Position numbers and translations under genes: made by a program. From Dunaliella salina (taxonomy: Eukaryota > Chlorophyta > Chlorophyceae > Chlamydomonadales > Dunaliellaceae), in NCBI GenBank assembly GCA_002284615.2, contig MU069824.1:211123-251544 (forward strand): DNA of 40,422 nt, written 5' to 3'. The notes under the pieces were generated by a model. The model was not told the origin of the DNA. It saw only the letters and a program-made list of their open reading frames with translations, and made no database searches. This document shows, one piece after another, positions 39,124-40,422 of this stretch (the stretch's first letter is position 1; each line of letters begins with the position of its first letter).

Positions 39124-39460
39124 CCACTTGAATGCTGCATATGCTCATGACATCATAACTTCTTTTCCCTTCCACCCCTGCCATGGGGTGAATATCTTCA
39201 ACTGCTGGCAGCTGATGACCATCGATGATCCCTAAGGTCATGATCATACCACGAGCATGTAGTTACTCTGGCGTGGTGCTGAATGCTGATGCATGTTCAT
39301 GACATCATTGCTTATGACATCATGACGTCATTGCTCATGACATCATGACGTCATTACTGCTTTTCCCTTCCACCTCCGCCATGGGGCGAATGTCTCTAGC
39401 TCCATCATATCACAAGCATGTAGTTACCCTGCCATGCTGATGCATGCTCATGACATCATG
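39120..39460. repeat. ~165-nt tandem duplication with ATGACATCAT motifs
   Basis: Two units share TTTTCCCTTCCACC(C/T)C(T/C)GC, then CATGGGG(T/C)GAAT, ATCATA, GAGCATGTAGTTAC, GATGCATG(T/C)TCATGACATC. Within the second boundary are two perfect ATGACGTCAT palindromes. Confidence 0.8.
39323..39353. promoter_or_regulatory. paired CRE palindromes (TGACGTCA)
   Basis: Exact TGACGTCA at 39323-39330 and 39346-39353, 23 bp apart, about 105-135 bp before the possible exon at 39458. bZIP proteins bind this octamer. Function here is inference, and the pair arises within a local duplication. Confidence 0.4.
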
Positions 39461-39569
39461 CCGCCTCCCATGCCTCCGCCCATGCCCATCCCTTGTTGCG
39501 GAAACGGAGGGCGCATGCCCATAGGCGGCGGTCCGCCCATGCCCGGGGGGGGGCCCATGCCTGCGAGGG
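39458..39569 (+). CDS. possible Pro/Met/Gly-rich coding exon
   Basis: From ATG 39458 the frame reads MPPPMPPPMPIPCCGNGGRM, then PIGGGPPMPGGGPMPAR, to a good donor GCGAGGG|GTGAGG. Unspliced, it stops at 39603. Pro-Met-Gly repeats of this kind occur in Sm/U1C-type and other RNA-associated proteins, but also in unrelated disordered proteins. No other exon was found, and the frame is also open upstream to about 39424. Confidence 0.35.
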
Positions 39570-39849
39570 GTGAGGACATACAAAGTTGGTGGACCCACTG
39601 TTAGCGCCAGCGCTGACTGTTGGGTCCTTCCTGAAAGCACCCTGGCTGTGTCTCCCGCATAGACTACTACCTTTCTAGGACATCAAAAAATGTGCATTGC
39701 ACCATGAGCAACGGGAGAGATGGAGGAGCCGAAAGGGCTTTTGAAGCATTGAAGACTCCCGCTTTGAGTGTTCCCGGGCACGCAGGAGTGTCTGAAGAAA
39801 GAGCGTCAGCTGAAAGCATAAAAGCTACCTCTGGTGAACCATGAAGCAG

Positions 39850-40235
39850 ACTCTACAGAGCCGTGAGCCACAGAGTAAGAGCCTGCAAAGCTGTGAGCCA
39901 TAACGTAAAGAGCGGACAGGGCTGTGAGCCACAAAGTGAAGAGCATACAGAGCTGTGAGCCATGAAGTGAAGAGCTCACAGAGCTGTGAGCCATAGAGTG
40001 AAGAGCCTGCAAAGCTGTGAGCCATAGAGTGAAGAGCTCACAGAGCTGTGAGTCACATACAGTTCATAACCAGAGCCATGAGTCATACTGTAAAAGTTCT
40101 ACAAAGGTATGAGCCGTGAAGTAAAGAGCCTAAAGGGTTGTGGGCCTTAAATTAAAGCTTGTAGAGCTTGTAGAGCAGGTATAGAGTAAAGAGCCTAAAG
40201 AGCTGTGAGTCATAAGGGAAAGAGCTTACACAGAG
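39850..40235. repeat. ~32-nt tandem repeat, ~11 copies
   Basis: Units GAGCTGTGAGCCATAGAGTG, then AAGAGCTCACA, with increasing divergence to the right. Minus-strand ORFs are repeat-encoded. Confidence 0.93.
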
Positions 40236-40378
40236 CTGCAACCATGAACTCCCTCTTGTGAGTTGCAAGGTACCAAAACTATTTGACTTCAAATCCCTTC
40301 AGAGCTTGCATTCAACATGCCCCAAATTCAAGAGAGGGAGACTTGCACAGCACAGTCTGCAGCTGCAGTAAGTTGTAT

Positions 40379-40381
<3 letters not shown>

Positions 40382-40422
<41 letters not shown>
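40382..40422. repeat. (CA)n microsatellite at window end
   Basis: A pure CA tract runs to the last base. Confidence 0.97.

Overview
This is nuclear DNA from a eukaryote, most likely a chlorophyte green alga. The coding exons are short and GC-rich, the introns are long and packed with repeats, and splice junctions follow GT...(T/G)CAG. The one gene readable end to end is a plastid-type SET-domain lysine methyltransferase. The retroelements carry RNase H plus a restriction-like nuclease, or a YADD reverse transcriptase, of kinds seen in green algae. A Dunaliella-like chlorophycean is my best guess, from general character only.

Layout. At 1-4300 lies the 3' part of a + strand gene whose last exon (to 3788) encodes a disordered tail with DPF, WGDF and FDLL motifs, as in clathrin/AP-2 trafficking proteins. 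Its upstream intron is built of tandem repeats. At 4455-5116 is a hAT-like non-autonomous DNA transposon with terminal inverted repeats and a target duplication. At 6500-12300 is a wrecked retroelement (RNase H, then a PD-(D/E)XK nuclease) into which a second, minus-strand LINE was inserted (7635-9089, with a 12-bp target duplication). At 13565-31720 is the methyltransferase gene, resolved here as ten exons coding for 516 residues over 18 kb. At 32700-36480 are two more copies of the RNase H/nuclease element, one with a long ORF broken by a single stop. At 36700-40422 are transposon and SINE fragments, tandem repeats, one possible Pro/Met/Gly-rich exon with two CRE palindromes upstream, and a terminal (CA)n.

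The main discovery is in the methyltransferase gene. Eight of its nine introns hold tandem or dispersed copies ('echoes') of the adjoining exon end together with its splice site. For example, the 3' end of exon 7 plus its GT donor is repeated about twelve times over 2.5 kb, and exons 4 and 5 seed arrays with periods of about 66 and 100 nt. The first gene shows a mirror case at an acceptor. This fills the introns with decoy splice sites.

A second finding links a LINE to very short elements (65-107 bp). They share a 3' hairpin followed by a (TTGTAACC)n tail, the hairpin shows a compensatory base-pair change, and several insertions have clear target duplications. tRNA-derived SINEs, a second hAT-like element inserted inside an echo array, and an assembly gap beside a (GT)n tract complete the picture. 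All calls come from reading the sequence; no database search was possible.
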